NCBI GenBank assembly: GCA_903863035.1
Contig: CAIPAT010000386.1
Span: forward strand, 1-39,508
DNA: 39,508 bases
Direction of reading: 5' to 3'
From: an uncultured Lentisphaeria bacterium
Lineage (GTDB): Bacteria > Verrucomicrobiota > Lentisphaeria > Victivallales > Victivallaceae
Position numbers and translations under genes: made by a program. Below are positions 16,720 to 24,221 of the stretch, one piece after another; position 1 is the stretch's first letter; every line of letters begins with the position of its first letter. Below the pieces are notes generated by a model. That model had not been told where the DNA came from and ran no database searches. It saw only the letters and a program-made list of their open reading frames with translations.

Positions 16720-16961
16720 AATTCCTGTTCTATCCTGAGAGCAAGCGCCTTTAAACTGCTCAAATCCGTCTGAGTAATTCCCGCCTGGATCAACTGCACG
16801 CCAAATTTATTCTCAATCGCGATGAGCAGTTCCACAAAAGCCATGGAGTTGATGCCAAGGTCGTTCAGCGAAGAGTTTTCATTGACATCGGACTCTTTCA
16901 GGCGCAATATCATGGCGACTTCCTTATTCAGAAAATCCTGTATCTCGGCGGTTTTCGACAT
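16716..16961 (-). CDS. Acyl carrier protein 2 (NSM-type phosphopantetheine site)
   Basis: This 81-residue ACP has the attachment Ser39 in LGINSMAFVELL, where the usual DSL motif reads NSM. Loss of the conserved Asp suggests recognition by a different phosphopantetheinyl transferase or partner set than ACP 1. The start codon shares one base with the stop of the MntA-like antitoxin gene (TAATG), so its translation is coupled to the toxin-antitoxin pair. Its own stop overlaps the condensation-like acyltransferase, which is probably its partner. Confidence 0.88.
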   Translation of the reverse strand: MSKTAEIQDFLNKEVAMILRLKESDVNENSSLNDLGINSMAFVELLIAIENKFGVQLIQAGITQTDLSSLKALALRIEQEL

Positions 16962-17287
16962 TATTTAATCTCCTTCGAACTATTATAAAACTCAATGCCG
17001 ACTCGATCAATATGGTCTATCAAGTCTTGATTGCTGATGGTGTGATAATTGAGAATATCGAATTTATAAGGCATTAATGATTCTTCATTGAGCCAATAAC
17101 TGATTTGGTGAATAGTATCTACATTCAGATGTTGACCTTTGAGGACAATATCCACGTCACTGCCATTTTTGTAATTTCCCTTCGCCCGGCTGCCGAAAAT
17201 AACGGCGGATTCTATATCAGAATATTTTTCTAAAATAGAAATGACGGCGTCTAAATCAGTTTGTTTCAAGCCGAATTTATTATCCAT
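16961..17287 (-). CDS. mntA: MntA-like minimal nucleotidyltransferase antitoxin
   Basis: This 108-residue MNT-fold protein has the catalytic GSX10DXD motif in full: G32-S33 through D44 and D46 in FGSRAKGNYKNGSDVDIV. Known MntA proteins neutralise HEPN toxins by transferring AMP to a Tyr near the toxin's active site. The gene overlaps its HepT partner by 8 bp, with the order toxin first and antitoxin second. It lies inside a lipid-biosynthetic operon and is coupled by TAATG to ACP 2. The surrounding AT content looks higher than in the neighbouring cluster genes, consistent with later insertion. Confidence 0.9.
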   Translation of the reverse strand: MDNKFGLKQTDLDAVISILEKYSDIESAVIFGSRAKGNYKNGSDVDIVLKGQHLNVDTIHQISYWLNEESLMPYKFDILNYHTISNQDLIDHIDRVGIEFYNSSKEIK

Positions 17288-17687
17288 CTAATCTCTGCTT
17301 AAAGTTGAGATGCAATTGTTTTAACAAAGGGAAATACTTTTGTTTAATAAGATTTTCAACTTCCGTCGCTTTGGCTTCATCGTAGGTATGGGACGTTAAA
17401 TTTCTGTCAACTAACAATTCCATCCAGCTATGTCCGCCTGCTATAATTCCAGTTTCAAAAGCTTTTTTCAAAGCGTTGCGCGGCGATTTAACATCTGTAA
17501 AGCCTTGTTCCTCTAAAAAATCTTTAACGGTATTCCAGGCTAATTCAAAACTCATTTCAAAAAAATGTATAGTGCCTGCTTTTTGAATAATATCAGGATT
17601 TTCTATCAGCAGCGCCATTTCAAGATACTCAAGCGTTTTTGAAAGATTCTGATAACGTTGTTTCCAGCGGATGTCTTTATTTTCCAT
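17280..17687 (-). CDS. hepT: HepT-like HEPN-domain toxin (HI0074 family)
   Basis: This 135-residue all-helical HEPN protein was formerly annotated as nucleotidyltransferase substrate-binding. The ribonuclease/AMPylation motif RX4HXY is intact as R95-NLTS-H100-T-Y102, with Tyr102 the expected AMPylation target. HEPN toxins of this type cleave RNA (tRNA in studied cases) when not neutralised. The gene follows the Cys-less ketosynthase by 88 bp and has no strong Shine-Dalgarno. A 16-codon frame (17677-17727) overlaps its start and may influence its translation. Both motifs being intact implies a functional module rather than a relic. Confidence 0.9.
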   Translation of the reverse strand: MENKDIRWKQRYQNLSKTLEYLEMALLIENPDIIQKAGTIHFFEMSFELAWNTVKDFLEEQGFTDVKSPRNALKKAFETGIIAGGHSWMELLVDRNLTSHTYDEAKATEVENLIKQKYFPLLKQLHLNFKQRLDG

Positions 17688-17775
17688 TTTTTAACCAGTT
17701 TAAGTTTTCTGCAATTTGCTTATTCATCTTAAATATATCTTAAGTCACATCGCGTACAAGTTTTTCCATTACAGG

Positions 17776-18597
17776 TTACAAAATATCTGCGGTTGCAATC
17801 CGGATGGTTATTCCGGAAATCGTTACAGGCTGTTCGTTCAGCGGATTGAGAACGGCTGACATCAGGCGAACCGGATCGGCCATCGTGGTTTCAATGACAG
17901 CGGTCTCCGCCGGGGCGGCACATTGTTCTGCGGAACGTGAAATGGATATTTGCACGCGATTGCTTGTGCTTAATGTTTGGTTGCCCAGTAAAAAACAGGC
18001 AGCCATGCATTGCGCTTTGCTGTCAGCAAAAGCTGTTGTCTCCGAGGGCAGTGTTATACAGCCTTTTCCATAATTGACGAGGACTTCGGAAAGCGGCGAA
18101 CAGGACTCGATTTGCAGCAGCAGCACATTATCACACGTGCCTTGTTCAAGCCAGCACTTAGCGAGAATCAGCCCGTTGGCAAAGCTTGCTTCAAAGTTGA
18201 CCGATGTAATCGCCGGACCGTAAATATTGAATACCTTGGCGATATACGATGCAGCCGCATTGTGGCTGGAATTGGCAAATTTAAGCGGCGACCCCTGGTC
18301 GATGCCATAGTCAATCAGGTCGTCTATGAACTCCGAAGTGGTATTCTGATCTCCGAGCCGGGAGGCAACAATAATTCCAGTCGTCGCCAGGCGTTCTCCG
18401 GAGATACCGGAATCGTGCAGCGCCTGCGAAGCTGCTCTGACTCCGGCGGTAACGAATGCACCACAACCTCTGAGTTGTTTTTTTAATCTGTCTTCTGTCA
18501 GGTTATTGACTGCCAGATTAACTTCAGTGGCGGCTGTTAACTCTTGCATCATGGAACCGCTGCTGGAACAGAAGCCAAGTCCGTTTATCAGTATCAT
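17776..18597 (-). CDS. Ketosynthase-like protein lacking the active-site Cys (CLF-like, N-terminal half)
   Basis: This 273-residue protein covers mainly the N-terminal thiolase half and matches the short ketoacyl-synthase-like family found in aryl-polyene loci (ApeC-type). Aligned with the neighbouring ketosynthase (INACASG), the position of the nucleophilic Cys holds Glu136 (NFEASF); the codon is GAA. The His-containing C-terminal half is missing. By analogy with chain-length factors it should pair with an active ketosynthase, most likely the one encoded immediately upstream, whose stop it overlaps as ATGA. A Glu here resembles the Gln of decarboxylating KSQ/CLF subunits, but that function is speculative. 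Confidence 0.8.
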   Translation of the reverse strand: MILINGLGFCSSSGSMMQELTAATEVNLAVNNLTEDRLKKQLRGCGAFVTAGVRAASQALHDSGISGERLATTGIIVASRLGDQNTTSEFIDDLIDYGIDQGSPLKFANSSHNAAASYIAKVFNIYGPAITSVNFEASFANGLILAKCWLEQGTCDNVLLLQIESCSPLSEVLVNYGKGCITLPSETTAFADSKAQCMAACFLLGNQTLSTSNRVQISISRSAEQCAAPAETAVIETTMADPVRLMSAVLNPLNEQPVTISGITIRIATADIL

Positions 18598-19769
18598 AGT
18601 TTTGTCCCGCCCGGGTTTGGTTCGTATTTCAGGATTAACGCGCTGTTACACCCGCCGAAAGCCAGTGAAGTAGATAACGCATATTCAGCCGTTATCTTCA
18701 TTGCCGCCGCCGGCCGGAACGGGATATCCGGATCCTGGTGTTGATATCTGCAGCTCCCTGGAATCTGCTGCTTTCGCAGCATAATCGCAGTAATAACAGC
18801 TTCAATAGCGCCTGCCGCCCCAAGCGTATGTCCGGTTTTCCCTTTGGTTGAGAAATATGGACTCTTATCGGCGAAAATCCTGGCGAATGCGTGGCCTTCC
18901 GCCAGGTCATTGTGAATTGTCCCGGTCCCGTGGGCATTGATAAAACCGATATCTTCAGTTTTTAAACCGGCGCAATTCAACGCGTTCCTGATGGCGCGTT
19001 CGATTCCGCATCCATCCGGATCAGGCTGCGTAATGTGTCTGGCATCGCCGGCAGCGGCGTAACCTGCAACATACAATCCGGAATCTCGTTTTCGTCGAAC
19101 AGCCGATTCCGTGGTTTCCAGTACCAGTACCGCCGCGCCCTCGCCCAGATTTAAGCCGTCGCGATCACGGTCGAACGGACGGCACAAATGTTGCGATGTA
19201 ACTCCAAGCGAATAGAATCCGGCTCCGGAGACGCTATGTATCTCATCGGCTCCTCCTGCAATAACGATATCGCAAATACCGGCATTAAGCCATGACATCG
19301 CGATTCCGATAGCGTCTGCACCTGACGCGCAGGCATTGATTACAGTCATGGCGGGTCCGCCCAGCGCAAGCCGTTTTTTGACGTATTCCGCAGGATTGCC
19401 GGAAAAAAATCTTTTAAGCGATTTTTCATCCACTAAATGTTCGCGAAGCTTACGGTGAAAATCCATATCGTTAAGAAAGCTCGCAGATGTGGTGCCGATA
19501 CAAACTCCGATTCTGGATGAATCGGAAATTACATTCAAGTCAGCGTCTGCAAGTGCTTCATCAAGCGCCTGAGTCAGCAGATCAACAGAGCGGTGCAGTC
19601 TGCCATTGGAATCATAGGCCGGGGACAGTGGCGCCATGAAGACGATCTGCCCGGTTTCAGATAATCCGGTTAATTCCGGTGCGTCATCACCCTGTAATCC
19701 GTTCCAGGTGACGGCACAATTTATTCCTGCCGGGGAGAGACACCCCATGCCTGTAATGCAAACACTCAT
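18594..19769 (-). CDS. Beta-ketoacyl-ACP synthase, FabF type
   Basis: This 391-residue ketosynthase has all catalytic residues: Cys147 in INACASG, His280 in NAHGTGT and His314 in GKTGHT, with Lys309. The central segment AEYVKKRLALGG is typical of ketosynthases from polyene-type clusters. It is translationally coupled on both sides: its ATG overlaps the stop of a 17-codon leader frame, and its stop overlaps the Cys-less homologue at 17776. It and that protein are the best candidates for a ketosynthase/chain-length-factor heterodimer. Confidence 0.92.
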   Translation of the reverse strand: MSVCITGMGCLSPAGINCAVTWNGLQGDDAPELTGLSETGQIVFMAPLSPAYDSNGRLHRSVDLLTQALDEALADADLNVISDSSRIGVCIGTTSASFLNDMDFHRKLREHLVDEKSLKRFFSGNPAEYVKKRLALGGPAMTVINACASGADAIGIAMSWLNAGICDIVIAGGADEIHSVSGAGFYSLGVTSQHLCRPFDRDRDGLNLGEGAAVLVLETTESAVRRKRDSGLYVAGYAAAGDARHITQPDPDGCGIERAIRNALNCAGLKTEDIGFINAHGTGTIHNDLAEGHAFARIFADKSPYFSTKGKTGHTLGAAGAIEAVITAIMLRKQQIPGSCRYQHQDPDIPFRPAAAMKITAEYALSTSLAFGGCNSALILKYEPNPGGTKL

Positions 19770-19819
19770 TCAGCGATAGTGTCCTGTGAATTGATGTCTA
19801 TGATAATTTCTTCCGGCAT
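19766..19819 (-). CDS. 17-codon leader peptide coupled to the ketosynthase
   Basis: A short frame MPEEIIIDINSQDTIAE begins at ATG 19819, preceded by a clear GAGG at good spacing, and its TGA overlaps the ketosynthase ATG as ATGA. The ketosynthase has no Shine-Dalgarno of its own apart from this frame, so ribosomes finishing the peptide would re-initiate there. The upstream 100 bp back to the acyltransferase stop is AT-rich and otherwise empty. It could also be the truncated start of a lost gene. Confidence 0.55.
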   Translation of the reverse strand: MPEEIIIDINSQDTIAE

Positions 19820-19919
19820 TATTACCTCATGTGATAATATTTATTGAATAATATACGACATTGTATTAATGGAATCAAGCTGGCAAGCGCTTAGACTGCG
19901 CATGATGCTCCCGCGATGG

Positions 19920-20816
19920 TTACCGCTTCCACACGTCGCTGAAAATGAAGCATTGCTCCGGGTACTCGCGAATCATTTTCTCGAGGGATCTGACATATTG
20001 ACTGACCAATGGTTTAATCGTTTCAGCGACCATCTGTTTGCGTTCCAACTTCGGATATACCGGATAATCGCTCCAGACATGATAGCCATGCTCTTTGCGC
20101 TTGCAGATAAAGAAAGAGAAAACCGCGCTCTGGGTTTTCGCGGCAATGACCCAGGCTGAATATGGAAAATGTGCGGTTTCTCCAAGAAATTCGACCTCGA
20201 TGGTATCGGCACCGTAAGCCCGGTCCCCCATTAAACAGACTACTTCGCCGGAACAGAGAGCGGAAGCAATCTCAACACAGCCGTGGTCCGGGCCGTCCGT
20301 AAAAATATAGGCAATGTTGCCTGCGGCACTGTTAATCTTCAGATGATTCTTGACTGCCGGATTCGTTTCAGGACTCATAACAATATTAACCCGGCAGTCC
20401 AGTCCTTTCAGCCCCTCTACCGCCAGTTGCCAGTTGCCGAAATGCGCACCAAGCAGAATGACCCCGACCGGATGCCGTTCCGCAAGTTCGACAAATATAT
20501 CATAACCTGTCGAAGTGTGCTCAAATGAGATCAGACCGACATTAAACGCAACCCGGTCCAGCAGCATCCACGCCTGATTGACAAAAATACGATATATGAA
20601 CGCCAGGCGTTTGAAAAAGCCTGCATTTGACATGACGCGGCGCACATAAGGCATGGTACGTTTAACTGCGGCCCAGTCAAAAATAAGGTAATAACAGCAG
20701 ACGACAGCCGCCATGCGCCTGACATGCCTAAGCCCGACGGCACGGAGCGCAAAATGAAAAAACATAAAACCGAAGTTGTTGCCGCGCTTTGTATTATTTT
20801 TTTCCTGATCAGGCAC
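19920..20816 (-). CDS. LpxL/HtrB-like lysophospholipid acyltransferase with altered HX4E motif
   Basis: This 298-residue inner-membrane acyltransferase of the lipid A late-acyltransferase superfamily has a hydrophobic N-terminus, LLGAHFGNWQLA around residues 122-132, MGDRAYG, FLGETAHFPYSAW and the usual C-terminal QCFIFSDVW. Family members use His plus an acidic residue (HX4D/E). Here His125 is kept, but the acidic position is Gln130 (codon CAA), which may reduce or change catalysis. Homologues occur in aryl-polyene loci. It overlaps the glycosyltransferase by 8 bp and is followed by a ~100-bp gap. It may acylate a glyco-head group rather than lipid A. Confidence 0.82.
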   Translation of the reverse strand: MPDQEKNNTKRGNNFGFMFFHFALRAVGLRHVRRMAAVVCCYYLIFDWAAVKRTMPYVRRVMSNAGFFKRLAFIYRIFVNQAWMLLDRVAFNVGLISFEHTSTGYDIFVELAERHPVGVILLGAHFGNWQLAVEGLKGLDCRVNIVMSPETNPAVKNHLKINSAAGNIAYIFTDGPDHGCVEIASALCSGEVVCLMGDRAYGADTIEVEFLGETAHFPYSAWVIAAKTQSAVFSFFICKRKEHGYHVWSDYPVYPKLERKQMVAETIKPLVSQYVRSLEKMIREYPEQCFIFSDVWKR

Positions 20817-22002
20817 GTTTGCACCTCCGGATCAGCACTGCGGCGACATAGACGGCCAGTGCAGTCAGCAGCGACAACGGGATGACGAGTACTGCCGCAC
20901 CGATCCACCATTCGATAATGCGCGATCCAAGTTGCTTGCAGACGGTGTCGAACGATATTTCCGTCAACCATTGCCCGTGGCGGATAAAGTAGCCTGTTTC
21001 AATACAGAGCAGAGGAATCAGCGGCGGCATGAAAAAATGCTGTATATTCACTGCCATTATCTTATTCAGATGCAACCGCACCGCTGCATAGATAATTGCC
21101 GCCGTATGAAATCCCGGTACCGGCAGAATGGAAAAGAATGCGCCAACTCCGGCTGCAGCCGCCAGACCGCACGGCGTCGCATTCTCGACCAGTAATTCAC
21201 GCAACGCAAGCAGCGGATGCCGGATAAAGTCCTTTACTGACTTGGCGTCGTCCGCAGTCCTGACCAGTTGTTTGTGCGGGATCGGAAGTATTCTCAATCC
21301 GACCAGATGTATGTTGATCAGTGTAATGCGGAAATTATCGAGAAACGGCCGGAAGGATGAAACGCGATCCTCCGGATTTTCGGGATACCAGACGCGAACC
21401 GGAACGCTTTTTAACGTAATTCCAGCCCATGCCGCTTTGGTAAGCACTTCGATCTCAAAGTTGTAATATGAGGAAATAAAATGCAGTTGCGAAATATATT
21501 TTACCGGGTAGGCCCGGAATCCTGACTGGGCGTCAGCAACTTTACAGCCAGTCTCCACCATAATCCAGAAGTTGGAGAACTTGCGTCCAACATTGCTGGA
21601 GCCTGGAATGTGCCGCGCAGAAAAGTCTCGCACCCCGATGATGATTGAATGGTCGTCTTCAGCCAGTACCGGAAGAAAGTGTTCAATGTCCTCGGGGTAG
21701 TGCTGTCCATCGCCGTCAATCGTAATCATATAGGTGACATTACGCTCGTTAAGGTATTTCAGCGCGGTCTGAATCGCCTTGCCTTTACCCATATTGTGTT
21801 CATGCGCAAGCACCGTAATACCGGCTATACCGGACAATGTTTCCGCGACATTACAGTCATTGCTGCCGTCGTCAATTACCAATACCCCGTCAATCTGCTG
21901 TTTCAAAATCCGTTCCGCCACGCTGAGGATTGTTGCTGCATTATTGTATACCGGGATGACTCCCCAGACAGAAACTGTGCTGTTATCGTCGTGATTGCTC
22001 AT
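20809..22002 (-). CDS. GT2 glycosyltransferase fused to a DUF2062 membrane domain
   Basis: This 397-residue protein has an N-terminal GT-A domain with IPVYNN, VLVIDDGSNDC, NMGKGKAIQTAL and the metal-binding ITIDGDGQH (DXD), like dolichyl-phosphate-type or lipid glycosyltransferases. Residues ~255-397 form a DUF2062-like multi-helix membrane domain (TPCGLAAAAGVGAFFSILPVPGFHT). It probably transfers a sugar to the cluster lipid or its carrier at the cytoplasmic membrane face. GT2/DUF2062 proteins are common in aryl-polyene-type clusters. The start overlaps the radical SAM stop by ATGA and the end overlaps the LpxL-like gene by 8 bp. Confidence 0.88.
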   Translation of the reverse strand: MSNHDDNSTVSVWGVIPVYNNAATILSVAERILKQQIDGVLVIDDGSNDCNVAETLSGIAGITVLAHEHNMGKGKAIQTALKYLNERNVTYMITIDGDGQHYPEDIEHFLPVLAEDDHSIIIGVRDFSARHIPGSSNVGRKFSNFWIMVETGCKVADAQSGFRAYPVKYISQLHFISSYYNFEIEVLTKAAWAGITLKSVPVRVWYPENPEDRVSSFRPFLDNFRITLINIHLVGLRILPIPHKQLVRTADDAKSVKDFIRHPLLALRELLVENATPCGLAAAAGVGAFFSILPVPGFHTAAIIYAAVRLHLNKIMAVNIQHFFMPPLIPLLCIETGYFIRHGQWLTEISFDTVCKQLGSRIIEWWIGAAVLVIPLSLLTALAVYVAAVLIRRCKRA

Positions 22003-23315
22003 TTTGCGCCCTTTCCCGTCAGTGCCGTCTGCAGTTTCCGGTAGACACGCAGTTCATTACTCATGGAATGAGGAGGAAATACTGCATGTTTGACGCTTTT
22101 GAACCCGGCCTCCAGTATGTTGTACATTTGCTCCTTTGGCACGGCCGGGGAAAAGTAGAATGTCGGATACAGTAAATTATGATCGTTTGAGATGATACCT
22201 TCGCGCCTGGCGATGGATTCGATTGGAGTATCCGGCAAAATGCGGATTCCCATGAAAACAAAAGCTGGTACCTGCTTAAGCCGGCTTACATTATTAATGC
22301 CTTCAAGCAGTGTTATTTTCGTTTCATCGGGACCTCCGGCTATATATGAACATGACACCTGGATATCTTGTTTCAGAAATGCGGCACATGATTTTTCAAC
22401 CATTGCGAAGTTATAATTCTTGCCGAGACCGGCCAGCGTTGCGTCAGTCATGGCGTCAGCTCCGAGTTCTGCGGTTTTGATGCCGGAACGCCGCATCAGC
22501 GTGATGCTTGCGCTGGTGAAGTCAGCCGGCGTGAAAAATGCGCTCCATGGAACTGAAATTCCGCGAGCAACCATGGTTTCCAGCAGCTCAAGATAGCTGC
22601 TTTCCGGGTCGTTAAATATCGAGTCGGTAAAGTAAAACATCGCAGGATGGAATTTATCCCGCAGAAAAACCATTTCATCCACAATTTCAGCACATGAACG
22701 CTGCCTGCAACGCGTTCCTTCAAGCAGCGGGTAGGAACAATAAACGCAATGATGCGGGCAGCCGCGTTTGGTCTGAATGGGCAGGATACCGGTTTCGCGC
22801 AGATAATATTCGACAATATCATCGTCGTATGCGGCGCCGCTGAATGCCGCCGGGAAATTTACGGCATAGAGCAACCGGTCAATTTCGGTTCCACTATCAA
22901 TCGCCTGCGCCAGGGCAATAACCGCGGATTCCCCGGCTCCGACAATGCCGTAATCGGCGCCGACATAGGCAAGAACAGCCTCCGGCATCAGTGAGAAACC
23001 CGCCCCTCCGAGAAATATCCCGGCCTGCGTTTCGTCACGGACAATCTGTGTCGTACGGGCAGCGTCGTCCAGAAAAAAACACGGGCTGAGGCTGTTGACG
23101 TTATCTATATTTCGGATGCTGATTCCGACAAGTTGCGGGTCGAAGTCAGAGATGGCCTTTCGCAATGAAGCATCGGTTGCATTGGCGGCAAGCAGATCAA
23201 TCTGTTTCACTTCATGTTTTTTTTGTCTCAGGACATTGGCGATAATTCCAGGCCCGAGCGGAAAGACCGCATAGGGATCAGTCGAGAGATTATTTGATAT
23301 CAGCATTATTCTCAT
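21999..23315 (-). CDS. B12-binding-domain radical SAM enzyme
   Basis: This 438-residue protein has an N-terminal cobalamin-binding-type Rossmann domain (MRIMLISNNLSTDPYAVFPLGPGIIANVL...VGISIRNID...FLGGAGFSLMPEAVL). A radical SAM barrel follows, with the cluster motif C186-PHH-C190-VY-C193 (KRGCPHHCVYCSYP). The organisation is that of class B radical SAM enzymes, which include methyltransferases and ring-forming enzymes. From memory, closely organised proteins occur in the ladderane candidate loci of anammox bacteria and are named lipid-biosynthesis B12/radical SAM proteins. It overlaps its neighbours by ATGA on both sides. The DXHXGG cobalamin-binding motif is not apparent, so B12 may bind base-on or not at all. 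Confidence 0.85.
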   Translation of the reverse strand: MRIMLISNNLSTDPYAVFPLGPGIIANVLRQKKHEVKQIDLLAANATDASLRKAISDFDPQLVGISIRNIDNVNSLSPCFFLDDAARTTQIVRDETQAGIFLGGAGFSLMPEAVLAYVGADYGIVGAGESAVIALAQAIDSGTEIDRLLYAVNFPAAFSGAAYDDDIVEYYLRETGILPIQTKRGCPHHCVYCSYPLLEGTRCRQRSCAEIVDEMVFLRDKFHPAMFYFTDSIFNDPESSYLELLETMVARGISVPWSAFFTPADFTSASITLMRRSGIKTAELGADAMTDATLAGLGKNYNFAMVEKSCAAFLKQDIQVSCSYIAGGPDETKITLLEGINNVSRLKQVPAFVFMGIRILPDTPIESIARREGIISNDHNLLYPTFYFSPAVPKEQMYNILEAGFKSVKHAVFPPHSMSNELRVYRKLQTALTGKGAK

Positions 23316-23962
23316 TTACTTTTCCCTAAGACTGCTTTGCGGGCAAACTCAAAGATTGCCGCCGGCGCTGCTTGTACTGTCCGGCTTATAGCCGTGCTTC
23401 CGCCGGCGGAAAGCGCCAGACAGACCAGAGTATTGGCGCTGCGGCAGGACAAAAGCATAATTTCTGCGTCACCGCTGGCGATAAAATCACCAGCGGTGTT
23501 CAACAGTTCGCTCCATATATTGTTTTCGTCGCGAATATATAGCAGGGGCCCGCGCAGACCGAGACAGACGGAGGCGTCAACAACGGAACTTGTCGGCAGC
23601 GTATGCACGAACAGGCTGGAACGCCCCAGTTCCCGGCCGCCTTCGACGTAATCCGTAAAGTACGCGACCTGGTCGGATTCGTGTTCAAAATCATCCGCAG
23701 CCAGCAGTCCGACTGTCTGTTCCGGCACGAGTTTGATTCCGCTGTCCCGCAATGCCAGTCCGGCTGCCAGCGTGAAAAACTGCGCATCAGGCGAATACCT
23801 TCTGAAATAAGACCAGTTCCCGTTTTTCCAGTCGCCGTCCGAGAATTTCTCTTTCAGCTCGCCGGGATTATTAAAACTGCAATGCGCAACATTGTGCAGA
23901 GATTCGCAGTCAGATGAACGGATAATGCTTCCGCCGATTATTTGTAGGTGATCCATTGACAT
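23312..23962 (-). CDS. Short ketosynthase-like protein without catalytic residues (first operon gene)
   Basis: This 216-residue protein resembles the N-terminal half of a ketosynthase: it contains YFRRYSPDAQFFTLAAGLALRDSGI, then HTLPTSSVVDASVCLGLRGP, which is the conserved strand before the active site. The eighth residue after GLRGP, where Cys is expected, is Asn (YIRDENN), and no His motifs follow. It is probably a structural or chain-length partner of one of the active ketosynthases rather than an enzyme. It is the promoter-proximal gene; its ATG lacks an evident Shine-Dalgarno and the stop overlaps the radical SAM start by ATGA. Confidence 0.7.
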   Translation of the reverse strand: MSMDHLQIIGGSIIRSSDCESLHNVAHCSFNNPGELKEKFSDGDWKNGNWSYFRRYSPDAQFFTLAAGLALRDSGIKLVPEQTVGLLAADDFEHESDQVAYFTDYVEGGRELGRSSLFVHTLPTSSVVDASVCLGLRGPLLYIRDENNIWSELLNTAGDFIASGDAEIMLLSCRSANTLVCLALSAGGSTAISRTVQAAPAAIFEFARKAVLGKSK

Positions 23963-24002
23963 TCAATTCGTTGTTATTTGTCCGCGTAAACAGTCGAAGC
24001 GT

Positions 24003-24031
24003 AAAATAGTCTGATTAACTGAATAATTCAA
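24003..24031 (-). promoter_or_regulatory. Predicted sigma-70 promoter for the biosynthetic operon
   Basis: On the minus strand TTGAAT (24031-24026) and TATTTT (24008-24003) are separated by 17 bp, about 40 bp upstream of the first gene. It points away from the FabG-like gene and has the same -35/-10 type as the promoter on the other side. This is pattern recognition only. Confidence 0.4.
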
Positions 24032-24035
24032 GTAA

Positions 24036-24139
24036 TGGGAAGACTGGGAAGACTGGGAGGACTGGGAGTGGACAATTGTCCGCACTGGTTACGGTTCCCA
24101 TGCTTCCCATGCTTCCCATGCTTCCCATATTTCCCATAC
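24036..24139. repeat. Opposed arrays of a 9-bp repeat around a 12-bp palindrome
   Basis: The left array has about four copies of TGGGAAGAC (24036-24071). The right array has five copies of TTCCCATGC or close variants (24095-24139), nearly the reverse complement of the left unit (7 of 9 positions). Between them is the perfect palindrome GGACAATTGTCC (24070-24081). The whole can form a long imperfect cruciform or hairpin. It lies exactly between the two divergent promoters, so copy-number change would alter promoter separation or topology. Confidence 0.85.
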
Positions 24140-24164
24140 ACTTGTTTATTTAGGTTGAGCGTTC

Positions 24165-24193
24165 TTGATTAATCCGGCAAACCACACTATTTT
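24165..24193 (+). promoter_or_regulatory. Predicted sigma-70 promoter for the reductase/desaturase pair
   Basis: TTGATT (24165-24170) and TATTTT (24188-24193) have a 17-bp spacer and lie 28 bp upstream of the FabG-like start. Its design mirrors the opposing promoter at 24003-24031, which suggests co-regulation of both arms of the cluster. Confidence 0.4.
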
Positions 24194-24221
24194 AAAAATC
24201 GAATAAATTGGAGTATTGTCT

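Noticed and set aside
17677-17727. 16-codon frame MNKQIAENLNWLKNGK before hepT as a real gene
   Set aside because: Weak ribosome site and no conservation information; noted only as a possible influence on hepT translation.
24036-24139. CRISPR-like array
   Set aside because: Units are 9 bp with no spacers and run in opposite orientations; no cas genes are present.
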